The notes under the pieces were generated by a model. It did no database searches and had not been told where the DNA came from. It saw only the letters and a program-made list of their open reading frames with translations. 39,996 nucleotides of DNA, taken from positions 1 to 39,996 of the forward strand of contig URLT01000003.1 in the NCBI GenBank assembly GCA_900548795.1, read 5' to 3'. Shown in pieces: positions 30,401 to 36,739 of the stretch. The first letter of the stretch is position 1. Each line of letters begins with the position of its first letter. Position numbers and translations under genes: made by a program. The stretch comes from an uncultured Eubacteriales bacterium (GTDB taxonomy: Bacteria; Bacillota; Clostridia; Oscillospirales; Oscillospiraceae).

Positions 30401-33305
30401 CTGGGCGACGATCACGCCGCACGACGACCTCAAGCCGGTTCTGGGCTACTACGACGAAAATCTGACCGAGACGGCCGACTGGGAGATCAAGTACATGACC
30501 GAGCACGGCATTGATTTCCAGGCCTTCTGCTGGTATGCCTCCAGCGGAAACGGGGCGCTCGCGCCCACCGCCAAGCATCTCAACCGCGCCTTTGTCAACG
30601 CAAAATACAGCGACAAGATGAAGTTCTGCCTGCTCTGGGAGGCGGCGAACGGCTCGTTCCCCACAACGGTGGACGCGTTCAAGAACTACTATGTGCCGTA
30701 TATCATCGAGAACTATTTCACGAACCCGAGCTACATGACCATCGACAACAAGCCCGTCATCGCGATCTTCGGCGCGAGCAAGATCAGAGAGTACTATACG
30801 GTTGATGAGAATGATAAGGAATATAAGAAAGCTGCCGAGACCATGAAGGGCATGTTCGATTACCTGCGCGCGGAGGCCAGGAAGGTCGGCTTCGAGGGCG
30901 TGATCGTGCTCGACTGCAACAGCGACAACAAAGTAACGAACCTCAAGGACTTCGGCTTTGACGGCTGGTATGCCTATAACTGGGGCACGGACTACACGCT
31001 TGAGCGGGACAAGGCCAGCAACATCAACAAGCAGAATAGCCTCGATGCCTATGCCGTTCCGACCATCAGCGTGGGCTTCAACCACGTCGGCTGGGCGCAG
31101 GAGCGTTTCCCGATGATGTCCGTCTCGGACTTCAAGGCGGCTAACGAATGGGTGCGCGACACCTATCTGCCAACCTATGCCAATCAGAGTCCAACCGAAG
31201 AGGATGACTGGCAGCAGAACTTTGCCATGATCTCCACATGGAACGAATACGGCGAGGGCACCTATATCATGCCGAGCGACGGCCTGCACGGGTTCGAGTA
31301 TCTCGACGCGCTGCGCGAGGTGTATTATTCCGGCGACGGCACGCATACCGACGTGAAGCCCACCGCCGAGCAGAAGGCGCTCATCACGCATAACTATCCG
31401 CAGGATATTCGCCTTCTGCGCCGAAACGGCGAGGACACCGGCCTGCAGCCCCTGAGCGACAAGACCTATACGACGAACTTCCGTCAGGAGATGCACGGAA
31501 TGACGGAGAAGGGCAACGGCGTCTTCCAGAGCACGACAGATGGTCCGTACTTCATCCTCAACGAGGAGAATTTCAAGGGCAAGGACGCGTCGGAGCTGCT
31601 GCGCGTGCGCGTGAAGGCGTCCGGCATTCCGAAGGGCCGAATCATGCAGCTCTACTACGAAACGGACAAGAACAGGCCGCGTACCGAGGCCAATTCGATC
31701 AAGCTCCAATCCACTACGGATGAGGAGCAGGAGTTCGTGTTTGCGCTTTGCACGCGGCCGACATGGACCGGAAAAATCATATCCCTGATGCTTAAACCGG
31801 TGGACAAGAACGGCGTGACCTTCACGATCAAATCCGTGACTCTTGAGTACGGCGGCAATTATCCGACCGTTTTCATCAACGGCACAAAGCTCAACAACCA
31901 GATCCAGACCGAGACGCGGAACGGGGTAGACTATGTGCCCTTTGAGCCGGGCGTCAGCATGATCCATCATGCGCTCTCGCTGTATTTCGACTGGAGCTAC
32001 GAGACCAAGACCCTGACGCTCTATCGCAACAAGCATTCCTATCAGTTCGTGGTCGACAGAGATTACGCGCTGGTCGACGGGGAAAAGCAGGTTCCGCTTG
32101 GCGGGTCGGTCTATCAGCGAGACAACATCCCGATGCTGCCGATCGAGGGTCTGGCGAAGACGCTCGGCCTGCACTACACGAAGAGCGGCACGGACTACCG
32201 GATCTCCACGCAGGAGGCGTCGTACTTTGACAGCGAGGCGGACGGCATCTGGACGTTCAACCGCTCCGGAGACACGCGCGGCTGGACGCTGGGCGCGGGC
32301 ACGATGAGCTTCACGAACGACGCTCTCGTGATCGAGGGCACCCCGGACTCAAAGGGCAACTACGATCCCAGACTGAGCCGAGAAAATCTGAATCTGGATT
32401 GCAGCAAATACACCCAGATCGAGGTCTGCGTGAAGTGGGATATCACGGGCAACAGCAACAAAGAGAAAGTGATGAAGATCTACTATACAACGACCGAGGA
32501 TTCGAAGCTGAGCGAGAGCAAAACGGAGCGGATTGCCATTGATAAAAGCTCGAACGGCGAGTTCAAGACCCTCACCTTCAACATGGCGAATAAGAGCTCG
32601 TGGAAGGGCTTTGTCACGCAGCTGCGCTTCGACCCGTTCGACGACGCCGGCAAGACGGAGGTCAAGTATATCCGCTTCGTCGAGGCCAAGGAGAAAACGG
32701 TGCTCGTCGAGGACGATGCCGAGGGCACGGCGAAGTTCTTCGTCGACGTCAATCAGTCGATCAGCATTGTCACAGACCCGACCGCGGTCAATAACAAGTG
32801 CTACTACGTAACGTCGTCTTATCCTACTTGGCTGTATGCAAAAACAAATGCCACCTTTACGCCGGGCACGACCTATCAGATCGATTTCGATGTGATGCTT
32901 GCCTCGAACAGTCCGGTGGAGAGCACAGATCTCTTCTGCAATTTGGTGTACATGGACAAAAACGGTGAGAATCACAATGAACACTATGTTACGATCAAGA
33001 AGGACGGAGGCTGGGTGCATTTCAGTGCGCAGCAGACGGTTTCCGCAAATTCAACGGATCGAAGCAAGGATCTGTTCACGGTGTACAGCAATCCTTATCA
33101 ACTTGGGGATAAAGCTGTATCGTCCTGCTTCTATTACCTTGACAATGTCAAGGTGACGGTCGTGGACAACGCGTCCAAGCAGCTGACGGCCACGAGCCTC
33201 GGTCTGACGGGCGCGGCAGCCGGTATCCCCGGCGGACAGAGCGCGGCTCCCCTGCCCCCGACCGGCGGAGCGGCGCGAGGCAGAAAGAGCCTTCTGAGCA
33301 AGTGA
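21489..33305 (+). CDS. Giant secreted multidomain surface protein with GH99/WbsX-like domain (3,938 aa)
   Basis: A signal peptide covers residues 1-32. AGGAGG lies 8 nt before the ATG at 21489. From about 1 to 1140 are extracellular adhesin-like regions. At 1145 an SdrD-B-like domain begins (GMAWSDDDADGRKNEAADP); it resumes at about 1496 (VKVSLYRKGE) and 1669-1765 (GGTYMVRME, GHDIGFYGKT), interrupted by three related beta-sandwich units near 1172, 1340 and 1505 (motif LRLDPLEG/LRLDPIQG/LRFDPLQG). Residues 2940-3285 resemble GH99-like/WbsX glycosidases (DFQAFCWYASSG, STWNEYGEGTYI). A further sandwich unit (about 3331-3455), a copper-amine-oxidase-N-like domain (3460-3575) and two carbohydrate-binding-like modules follow. 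LPPTG at 3922-3926 has only 12 residues after it and no membrane segment. Likely role: binding and cutting of host or dietary glycans; inferred from domains. Confidence 0.85.
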   Translation: MKRIKNRLCALLLLCAMLLSLCSGLVPAATAASIPSSSEARVTSVQFGEITDGSAPWDDDNAPGNDSRADNKIVRSFDTVNYSFIVSVAAKDTQKTYSEAYVCVMFTLPLSSAQAEFDTAAMAWMENSGKYAYRVTENGNSQTLVAYKHLENDGEAVVPGTFGENLTVRVKGMANGAPVQPTIRAYIDGAAVAEQASVDAETVTVSAAPRYNIKVKGNTSYKDRFNFNTGNPAGSDRPAANYGIAGDKLVPGRLMNFAVCLELYNNKPDKGFKGIEIPNSEPITFKLRLSSKYRINTPNPDSVYAAGQEIAADAAGYMPLLYSVDGNMVQEYGKANGDGRVLYDATNAVVNGAPYNVGGEDRSCFNGGTWSAVQVLDANNKPTGEVRVTVSGYEINVDKMPTMDGDRSSEVGAYGADKGIGVFSAGEFWVVQPFNQLGDETTDSAQYQIIRDYGQGAFYTTATASDLKLTTVNGTVFADTEGTNDQQQEKKDDSYEAGLELTLPGSLQNRVFYAGLEHSTSWGVNVENQRHGDDVAVPGEEFYLRAGFTYYTSNEENNQLWFATNFLRFPAAAYELTGDYKMDFLDGADRSEATLTVKYGARPNGKDWDSFDQMRDATEDQLEYYDSLTELQSEGMTCVAVLLYIKGPGLPIDQKPHYGALMSAKVSNTAEVNKTYSIVSTSRVWTKAMCASSTVEAVSASVKPSEDGTYATPSWEIYRDNRATLLTENCFTNAKGEPEWLNSGNIPANNSAHVPQSTQYEPATYDEAHVLHNHNSDWGHWGDTMLIIGYKTGVSMVEAQRVNGQEKETYALDRSQREADFVVQPTASFDKSQGTPGEMTNLTITVTLPKYLSYIEGSSYFGGTYTQSSANGGTRGTVTGGMELATNVSVNAETGETTLVWTLVGVTVGQEIPPIYYSTFIGSKSPDADCPAGTTSLAPTVTISGTEDHRAFTAENGNLASEGITVTKGTANAFTKSVKADTVEADGTVDYEIYSSNNAAQAEQVYLLDTMPFDGQNDSTFAGTYHVTAWKLDTTLCDASKLSVYYTTDEQYKDATTATVQQETAQSWMKATIGVDGTITDMNSKRPTAWAIIGVLDSNKAINIELQIQLKPDLSAFKDNTTYVNTISSGELRATAAASVVKRSISGMAWSDDDADGRKNEAADPNDTRCAGTTFYTRADKRDPILFLKKSLYEYMATSELTHLKVVMSGSPNSVDPIKLYFKTDGAEWDERNRFEINGEKLSQTEKEYVFDLDASVNANWTGTITELRLDPLEGNGLSFNIKSITLVKADGSEQVLDFCTKGAYENYATLSDSILPGISYPTAEDYTLPQESILSTKRPGATFTAADDGKGDLIFTFLETMYAGLSASDLKAVHVVASGAPATQDPMKLYYAAGNDTGLSERRIITADKVNWEEKTFTFDLSRCSDWTGAIHALRLDPIQGANLYVTLKTIMLDLADGTTRTFDFTVPGATEQFLSVTNSQGAPVYTADTGVTRDSVKVSLYRKGETGGTTFDTGNGTGDAILYANEVMYQGLNTSDVKSVRFVMSGDSDSQRPPELFYMSGSDTGYSWQKELSLDKNLSKDMKEYVFEMSSFSNWKPNEKLTGLRFDPLQGKNKTFTIRSITIELTDGTQRCFDFTTKDAYQNYVTLTNLQPTVSYAEADDAYVPVTDSSYRPVSTHLGRSISAKNPAAERDYTSGSYEFRDLTGGTYMVRMESGTTDLGQFDCATNADSVRDANGKLVAAELRGIVVPSTTEDFSSDGHDIGFYGKTTVVLNYDRKVTVNVHRFRTETPTVEVASAVDATVWSSKLEKTDSKGRTVTFAEVGSDGNVTITPYALIYSKENPGAAVFYKLTYPDGTSVIHEIALKPADVIYYEESNDDLMTFTDGQRGKWYKVTGQYLHDINADAADYDANANGQYQDADSHTDDCDSKYSQNENNLYFSAGTARMVNVTETVKDASVSAAFPSVKFAFYGTGFELVSMGTPYGGVINVQVYKGSADSGDKPVYTRTVNTRYGIYYGKQENSETAPPVEGREVDRLYQGTALVKDDLAYGMYTVVCTPMYSPYFDPYEVGSFDILVDGVRILNPLGETPEYERTKLHDILTPKVSLFITEYGKTELSDKLEHGPTYELHLAPKQSVAVAVTAKKGAVLRMGAQSFTGAAGELSVYSVQSFADDGDKSPIAQRTLTGTEMHLPVYTAAADGTQILLFKNTGTTHIALTSFEYLPQTVTELRCRPEDTESALGLANALLTPEDPAEPAGSGSLGISAASLTLASDISVNFYVPKENLEGVENPYLLCVKNLYDAKGNVTGTEEKKLTLRAEKDGRYVYTFNGISAMEMGSVVTATVHGTKNGGDVSGKPIEYSVKTYAMNQLRRATTPDKLKTLLADMLNYGASAQTYWNYNTANLVNRDLTDEQAAFATQTDPALSDGCTLADNTGTILLSGVSLLLKEKVAVKYYLEPNGYTGRMSELTLKVTFVDKNGDTQTELISGDRFTQAANGRYAVVFDKLNPTQLRTLCTAEVCDAEGNRLSGTLTYSAESYAARKQTDTNAKLVQLLKNMMKYGDSTAKYFGVSTTQVRAPRQAYEICYSYSLDQAKNLEGITSGWQVDNRAGLGKVTNTNNGVISDVKTDEHSRLLRYFNNETAGRFDLRYALNYTGGFAGNVVRLSAEDGSDTYYLETKGDGFYIKGKDGNVTTKIADRSVIGDDSSVQLRVIVDLDRGISRTILNGVDCGTHPLLGSSFRLLSFETTDAGTCTTVVKGGYAEANYAIFEEFTFPTSAIPSDFTNDGALSLGGEHLRLAARKKTACSFEPLSNKVCFTFSTKPEKNDQYTSWSLCAGDDAVVKLELKGGYLFANGQKIMKTMKQGVLTNTQEQLQNNMWHLIRVEADVATQKAVIKVHTKQVATVDFLTRTSYVDSVLFDNTASAGYVELDDIMVYNLVDYDVPAPVVVKDNYNIGINVCSLWANAHHWGWATITPHDDLKPVLGYYDENLTETADWEIKYMTEHGIDFQAFCWYASSGNGALAPTAKHLNRAFVNAKYSDKMKFCLLWEAANGSFPTTVDAFKNYYVPYIIENYFTNPSYMTIDNKPVIAIFGASKIREYYTVDENDKEYKKAAETMKGMFDYLRAEARKVGFEGVIVLDCNSDNKVTNLKDFGFDGWYAYNWGTDYTLERDKASNINKQNSLDAYAVPTISVGFNHVGWAQERFPMMSVSDFKAANEWVRDTYLPTYANQSPTEEDDWQQNFAMISTWNEYGEGTYIMPSDGLHGFEYLDALREVYYSGDGTHTDVKPTAEQKALITHNYPQDIRLLRRNGEDTGLQPLSDKTYTTNFRQEMHGMTEKGNGVFQSTTDGPYFILNEENFKGKDASELLRVRVKASGIPKGRIMQLYYETDKNRPRTEANSIKLQSTTDEEQEFVFALCTRPTWTGKIISLMLKPVDKNGVTFTIKSVTLEYGGNYPTVFINGTKLNNQIQTETRNGVDYVPFEPGVSMIHHALSLYFDWSYETKTLTLYRNKHSYQFVVDRDYALVDGEKQVPLGGSVYQRDNIPMLPIEGLAKTLGLHYTKSGTDYRISTQEASYFDSEADGIWTFNRSGDTRGWTLGAGTMSFTNDALVIEGTPDSKGNYDPRLSRENLNLDCSKYTQIEVCVKWDITGNSNKEKVMKIYYTTTEDSKLSESKTERIAIDKSSNGEFKTLTFNMANKSSWKGFVTQLRFDPFDDAGKTEVKYIRFVEAKEKTVLVEDDAEGTAKFFVDVNQSISIVTDPTAVNNKCYYVTSSYPTWLYAKTNATFTPGTTYQIDFDVMLASNSPVESTDLFCNLVYMDKNGENHNEHYVTIKKDGGWVHFSAQQTVSANSTDRSKDLFTVYSNPYQLGDKAVSSCFYYLDNVKVTVVDNASKQLTATSLGLTGAAAGIPGGQSAAPLPPTGGAARGRKSLLSK

Positions 33306-33315
33306 GGTGTCGTTG

Positions 33316-33567
33316 ATGAAAAAGAAATATTCCAAACCCGAGCTGCGCTATGAAAGCTTCTCCTTAGCGGGGGCAACCATTGCAAGCTGCTCGGTTCAGA
33401 AAAATGCAATGCAGATCGGTCCGTGCACCGTGCCGGTCACGCCCGGCGTTGACACCGGCTGGTATCTGTTCAACACGGACTACGGCGCCTGCAATGTGCA
33501 GCCTCCGGCCGATCAGCTCTGCCCTTACGACATCTCCGGCGAGAAGTATAATCTGTTTACCTCCTGA
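33316..33567 (+). CDS. Small Cys-containing RiPP-precursor-like peptide (83 aa)
   Basis: It begins MKKKYSKPELRYESFSLAG, a leader type (KKxYxKPE...ESFxL) I associate with short clostridial peptides near radical SAM enzymes. It continues with a core containing four Cys (25, 37, 59, 69), many Gly/Pro/Thr and GWYLFNTDYGAC. There is no signal peptide. The ATG is 10 nt after the stop of the giant gene with GAGGTG upstream, so the two may be coupled. A strong hairpin and three further genes, including a SPASM radical SAM protein, follow. Being the substrate of that enzyme is inference; no modification site can be proven from sequence. Confidence 0.65.
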   Translation: MKKKYSKPELRYESFSLAGATIASCSVQKNAMQIGPCTVPVTPGVDTGWYLFNTDYGACNVQPPADQLCPYDISGEKYNLFTS

Positions 33568-33596
33568 CGCGACTGCGCCGTGCAGACGCCTGTGCC

Positions 33597-33634
33597 GCTT
33601 CGGCGCGGAAAACGCCGGTTTTCCGCGCCGAAGC
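33597..33634 (+). other. 17-bp perfect hairpin after the precursor gene
   Basis: GCTTCGGCGCGGAAAAC (33597-33613) pairs fully with 33618-33634 around a GCCG loop. No T-run follows, so it is not a normal terminator. It probably protects the 3' end of the precursor message or lowers downstream expression, as between structural and maturation genes of peptide clusters. Confidence 0.6.
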
Positions 33635-33670
33635 AAGGCATTGTTCCATCCATACTTACCGAGGTGTTCC

Positions 33671-34363
33671 ATGAAAAAAATGATTGCAGGCCTGTTGTCC
33701 CTCCTGCTGCTTTTCCTTTGCGCCTGCGCGCCGGGAAAAACGCAGAGCGACCGGCCTAATACGACCCCTGCAGACGAAGCCCAAGCGCTTCCGACGATCC
33801 CCGGCTTTTCCGCGCAGGAGGGCTGGCAGACCGTTTCTCAGCGCGGGCTGGAGATTCTGGCCGTCGGCAGCTATTCCGGCAGCTTTTTTGAGGACGGAAG
33901 CGACGAGGCCGTCGAGAACGTTTCCGCGATCGTGATCCGCAATGCGGGAGCGCAGACGGCGGAATACGGCGAGATCAACGTCGGCGCGTTTTATTTTGAG
34001 TTTACCGGTCTGCCGAAGGACGCTGTGATGCTCGTGCTGGAGCACGACCGCGGCACTTATTCGGAGATGAGCGACGCGCAGGTCGCAGCCCGCGTCGACG
34101 CAGAAGACGTCCGCGAGAACTACGACGAGGCGTTCGAGGTCTATCTCGGCGACGGCGTGATCAACATCCGCAACCGCTCCGGGGCGGATTTTTCGCAGGA
34201 TGTTTTTGTTTATTATAAAAACGTGCAGGACGGCGTTTTGATGGGCGGCATTACCTATCGCGCGCGCTTCGGCGGCGTTGCCGACGGCGCGATCGCGCAG
34301 AGCATCCAGAGCCACGCGACGGCGGAGCACACCGCCGTGATCTACATGACGTATGACAAATAA
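33671..34363 (+). CDS. Lipoprotein of unknown function
   Basis: I do not recognise the 230-residue protein. It has a short signal peptide with a lipobox LCAC (lipidated Cys19), a Pro/Thr-rich linker, then a soluble domain with FEDGSDEAVENVSAIVIRNA and YAR/FFG-type strands suggestive of a beta-sandwich. GAGGTGTTCC precedes the ATG at 33671. The end overlaps the start of the HPr-kinase-like gene by 11 nt, so it belongs to the same operon as the radical SAM enzyme. It would sit on the outer face of the membrane, perhaps binding the mature peptide or protecting the producer; that is only a guess from position. Confidence 0.75.
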   Translation: MKKMIAGLLSLLLLFLCACAPGKTQSDRPNTTPADEAQALPTIPGFSAQEGWQTVSQRGLEILAVGSYSGSFFEDGSDEAVENVSAIVIRNAGAQTAEYGEINVGAFYFEFTGLPKDAVMLVLEHDRGTYSEMSDAQVAARVDAEDVRENYDEAFEVYLGDGVINIRNRSGADFSQDVFVYYKNVQDGVLMGGITYRARFGGVADGAIAQSIQSHATAEHTAVIYMTYDK

Positions 34364-35195
34364 TTTCGTGCTGCGGCTCGGAGACGTCCGCGTCGGATTT
34401 ACCGGTCTGACGCTGCCGCTCCGAGCGGATTCATTTCTGCCGCAATTTTCCTGCGGCGGGACACCCGACGTGACTCTGCACATCGAGCAGGACGCAAACG
34501 CGGCATTCTCCGCGCCGGTCATTTATGAGGATTCGTTTTACCGCGTCCATGGCTCGGGCAGAGAATTCTCAGCCGAGGTCAGCGCACACGGAACGCTCAA
34601 AACGTGGGGCTATGCCGTTTTGCATTACGACGCAGTCGAGCCGCGTTTTCAGCTTCTGTCGCCAACGCACACCTGCACGCTCGATCAGGTGCTCTCGGGC
34701 ATGATGATGGAGAGCCTTCTGCTTGCGCGCGGGCACGCTGTTTTGCACGCCTCGGCGATCCGGGTCGGCGGGCAGGCGATCCTGTTCACCGCGCCCTCGG
34801 GCACGGGAAAATCCACGCAGGCGGAGCTTTGGAGCAGGCATCGAGGCGCAGAGGTGCTCAACGGCGACAAGGCGCTGCTCTATTTTAAGGCCGGCAAGCC
34901 GATGGCAGGCGGCCTGCCCTATGCCGGCATGTCGGGCATATGCAAGCGGTTCGAGCTTCCCATTCGCGCGATTGTTGTTCTGCGTCAGGCAAAGGAGAAC
35001 CGGCTCGCCCCGCTGCGCCCGGCAGAGGCGGTGCGGTGCCTGCTAAGCCAGCTCGTCTTGCAGCCGTGGCGCCGGGAGGATATTCAGGCGGCGCTGGAAC
35101 TTGCGCTGCGCTTGGCGGAAAGCGTCCCGATCTTTCGTCTCGCCTGTCTGCCCGAGGAAAGCGCGGTTTCGTGTCTGGAAAGGAGTCTGAAATGA
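34353..35195 (+). CDS. HPr-kinase-like P-loop protein of a RiPP-type cluster
   Basis: The 280-residue protein has a Walker A APSGTGKST near residue 148-156, preceded by GHAVLHASAIRVGGQAILFT and followed by RGAEVLNGDKALLYF and GLPYAGMSGICKRF. This is the pattern of HPr-kinase-like proteins found in peptide maturation clusters rather than of true HprK, which has a distinct N-terminal domain. It may phosphorylate a Ser in the precursor or play a regulatory role. It overlaps the lipoprotein gene by 11 nt and the radical SAM gene by 4 nt (ATGA). The fold is fairly sure; the substrate is not known. Confidence 0.8.
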   Translation: MTNNFVLRLGDVRVGFTGLTLPLRADSFLPQFSCGGTPDVTLHIEQDANAAFSAPVIYEDSFYRVHGSGREFSAEVSAHGTLKTWGYAVLHYDAVEPRFQLLSPTHTCTLDQVLSGMMMESLLLARGHAVLHASAIRVGGQAILFTAPSGTGKSTQAELWSRHRGAEVLNGDKALLYFKAGKPMAGGLPYAGMSGICKRFELPIRAIVVLRQAKENRLAPLRPAEAVRCLLSQLVLQPWRREDIQAALELALRLAESVPIFRLACLPEESAVSCLERSLK

Positions 35196-36331
35196 ATCAA
35201 AGCGCAGTCCCGCAGATGCTGACCGCTCTGCACGAGCGCGGCCAGCGGCTTGGGCTTCCGATCGCGGGAACCTTTGAGCTGACGGCGCGCTGCAATTTCA
35301 ACTGCAAAATGTGCTATGTTCACCTGACCGAGGAGGAGCAGCGCAAACGCGGGCGGGAATTGACGGCCGCAGAATGGATCGCCCTCGGCGAGGCTGCCGC
35401 GAAGGCGGGGACGGTGTTTCTGCTGCTGACCGGCGGAGAGCCGATCCTGCGGCCGGATTTTGCGGAGATCTATCGCGCTCTGCACAAAATGGGCATGATG
35501 ATCTCCGTCAATTCCAACGGATACCTGATCGACGAGGCCATGACGGCGCTTTTTCAGCAGGAAACGCCCACTCGCGTCAATATTTCGCTCTACGGAACGG
35601 GGAACGAGACCTATCGCCGGCTTTGCGGCGTTCCCGCATATGAGCGCATTGTCAAGAACATTGCGGCGCTTCGCGGGGCGGGCGTCGAGGTGAAGCTGAA
35701 TCTGTCGCTCACGCCCGATAATATCTGCGAAATGGATCAGATCGTGGCGCAGGCACGGTCTATGGGCGCGCAGATCCAGGCAACGCCGTATATGTTCCCG
35801 CCCGTCCGCCGCAGCCTCGGCAGCTTCCGGGAGCAATTCCGTATGCCGCCGGAGCAGGCGGGCGAATTTCAGGCGCGTTACAATCTGCTGACGATGAGCC
35901 GGGAGCAATTTTGCCTGCTGGCCTCTCAAATGTCGCGCGGGATCGCGCAGGGCAACGCGGCCGACTGCGCAGGAAATCCGGGAAGAGGGATGGCGTGCAG
36001 AGCGGGAGGCAGCTCCTTCTGGCTGACGTGGGACGGGAAAATGATGCCGTGCGGACAGATGCGGGAGCCTGCCTTCGACGTGAACGCCTTGGGCTTCGAC
36101 GCCGCTTGGCAGGAAACGCGGCGGGCCGCCGCAATTCGTCTGCCGCAGGAATGCGCGAATTGCTCGCTGCACTTTTTGTGCCAAGCCTGCGCCGCCATGT
36201 GCTACGCAGAAACCGGGCGCTTTGACGGGAAGCCGGAGTATCTCTGCCGTCTGAACCGGAGTTATCTGGAGCACACGCTCCGGCTTTGGAGAGAACGCTA
36301 CGAGGCGTCCGAGCCTCACGCCGGGGCTTGA
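35192..36331 (+). CDS. Radical SAM/SPASM peptide-modifying enzyme
   Basis: The 379-residue protein has the radical SAM motif C34-NFN-C38-KM-C41 that binds the SAM-cleaving [4Fe-4S] cluster, then LLTGGEP for SAM binding. The C-terminal SPASM region is Cys-rich (CRAGGSSFWLTWDGKMMPCG, CANCSLHFLCQACAAMC and a final C) for auxiliary clusters. Such enzymes introduce thioether, C-C or other crosslinks in ribosomal peptides. GGAAAGGAG precedes the ATG at 35192, which overlaps the previous stop. The small Cys-containing peptide at 33316 is the best candidate substrate. No exporter or protease is present nearby. Confidence 0.88.
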   Translation: MNQSAVPQMLTALHERGQRLGLPIAGTFELTARCNFNCKMCYVHLTEEEQRKRGRELTAAEWIALGEAAAKAGTVFLLLTGGEPILRPDFAEIYRALHKMGMMISVNSNGYLIDEAMTALFQQETPTRVNISLYGTGNETYRRLCGVPAYERIVKNIAALRGAGVEVKLNLSLTPDNICEMDQIVAQARSMGAQIQATPYMFPPVRRSLGSFREQFRMPPEQAGEFQARYNLLTMSREQFCLLASQMSRGIAQGNAADCAGNPGRGMACRAGGSSFWLTWDGKMMPCGQMREPAFDVNALGFDAAWQETRRAAAIRLPQECANCSLHFLCQACAAMCYAETGRFDGKPEYLCRLNRSYLEHTLRLWRERYEASEPHAGA

Positions 36332-36417
36332 TAAAACGCTTTCCGTCTCTTTTTCCGTCTCTTTGCCGCGCCGAGGGCGCGCCGTCTTCGGAGCATCGGA
36401 AACCAGATAACGGACTA

Positions 36418-36446
36418 GGCGCGGCTGCAATGCAGCCGCGCCCTTT
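36418..36446 (+). terminator. Terminator-like hairpin after the radical SAM gene
   Basis: A 12-bp palindromic stem GGCGCGGCTGCA (36418-36429) / TGCAGCCGCGCC (36431-36442) is followed by CTTT. It is the likely end of the giant-protein operon. The remainder of 36332-36589 shows only short direct repeats (TTTCCGTCTCTTT) and no gene. Confidence 0.55.
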
Positions 36447-36589
36447 CCCCATATCGCCACAGACGCACGGCGCCGAGGCGCGCCGCGCTCGGGACGGAGG
36501 CGGAAAAGCAGGAAACCATCGCCGTCTGTTGTCTGTGTCGTGATTATCATAGCATAAAAGCTCCGTTTTGAAAAGGTATAGCAAAAAAA

Positions 36590-36654
36590 GTAGCAGGTTT
36601 TTTTGTTGAGTTTGCTACATTTTTGTTGCAAAAGAAGTCATTTTGTGTTATTAT
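36590..36654 (+). promoter_or_regulatory. Promoter and possible operator of the XRE regulator
   Basis: TTGCAA (36626-36631), 17 bp, TATTAT (36649-36654) is a good promoter pair. Just upstream an inverted repeat GTAGCA (36590-36595) / TGCTAC (36613-36618), with a further ATAGCA at about 36578, could be an autoregulatory operator. Confidence 0.5.
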
Positions 36655-36739
36655 AAATCAAAGAAAGTTGGAATCGTTTCCTAACTTTTTCTTCATTTTC
36701 CTTCAAAATGCTAACCTTTTTGTGAGAAAGGAGGCGCTC

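Noticed and set aside
29832..32174. A 780-codon minus-strand frame under the GH99-like region
   Set aside because: Same shadow effect of codon bias; no recognisable protein features.
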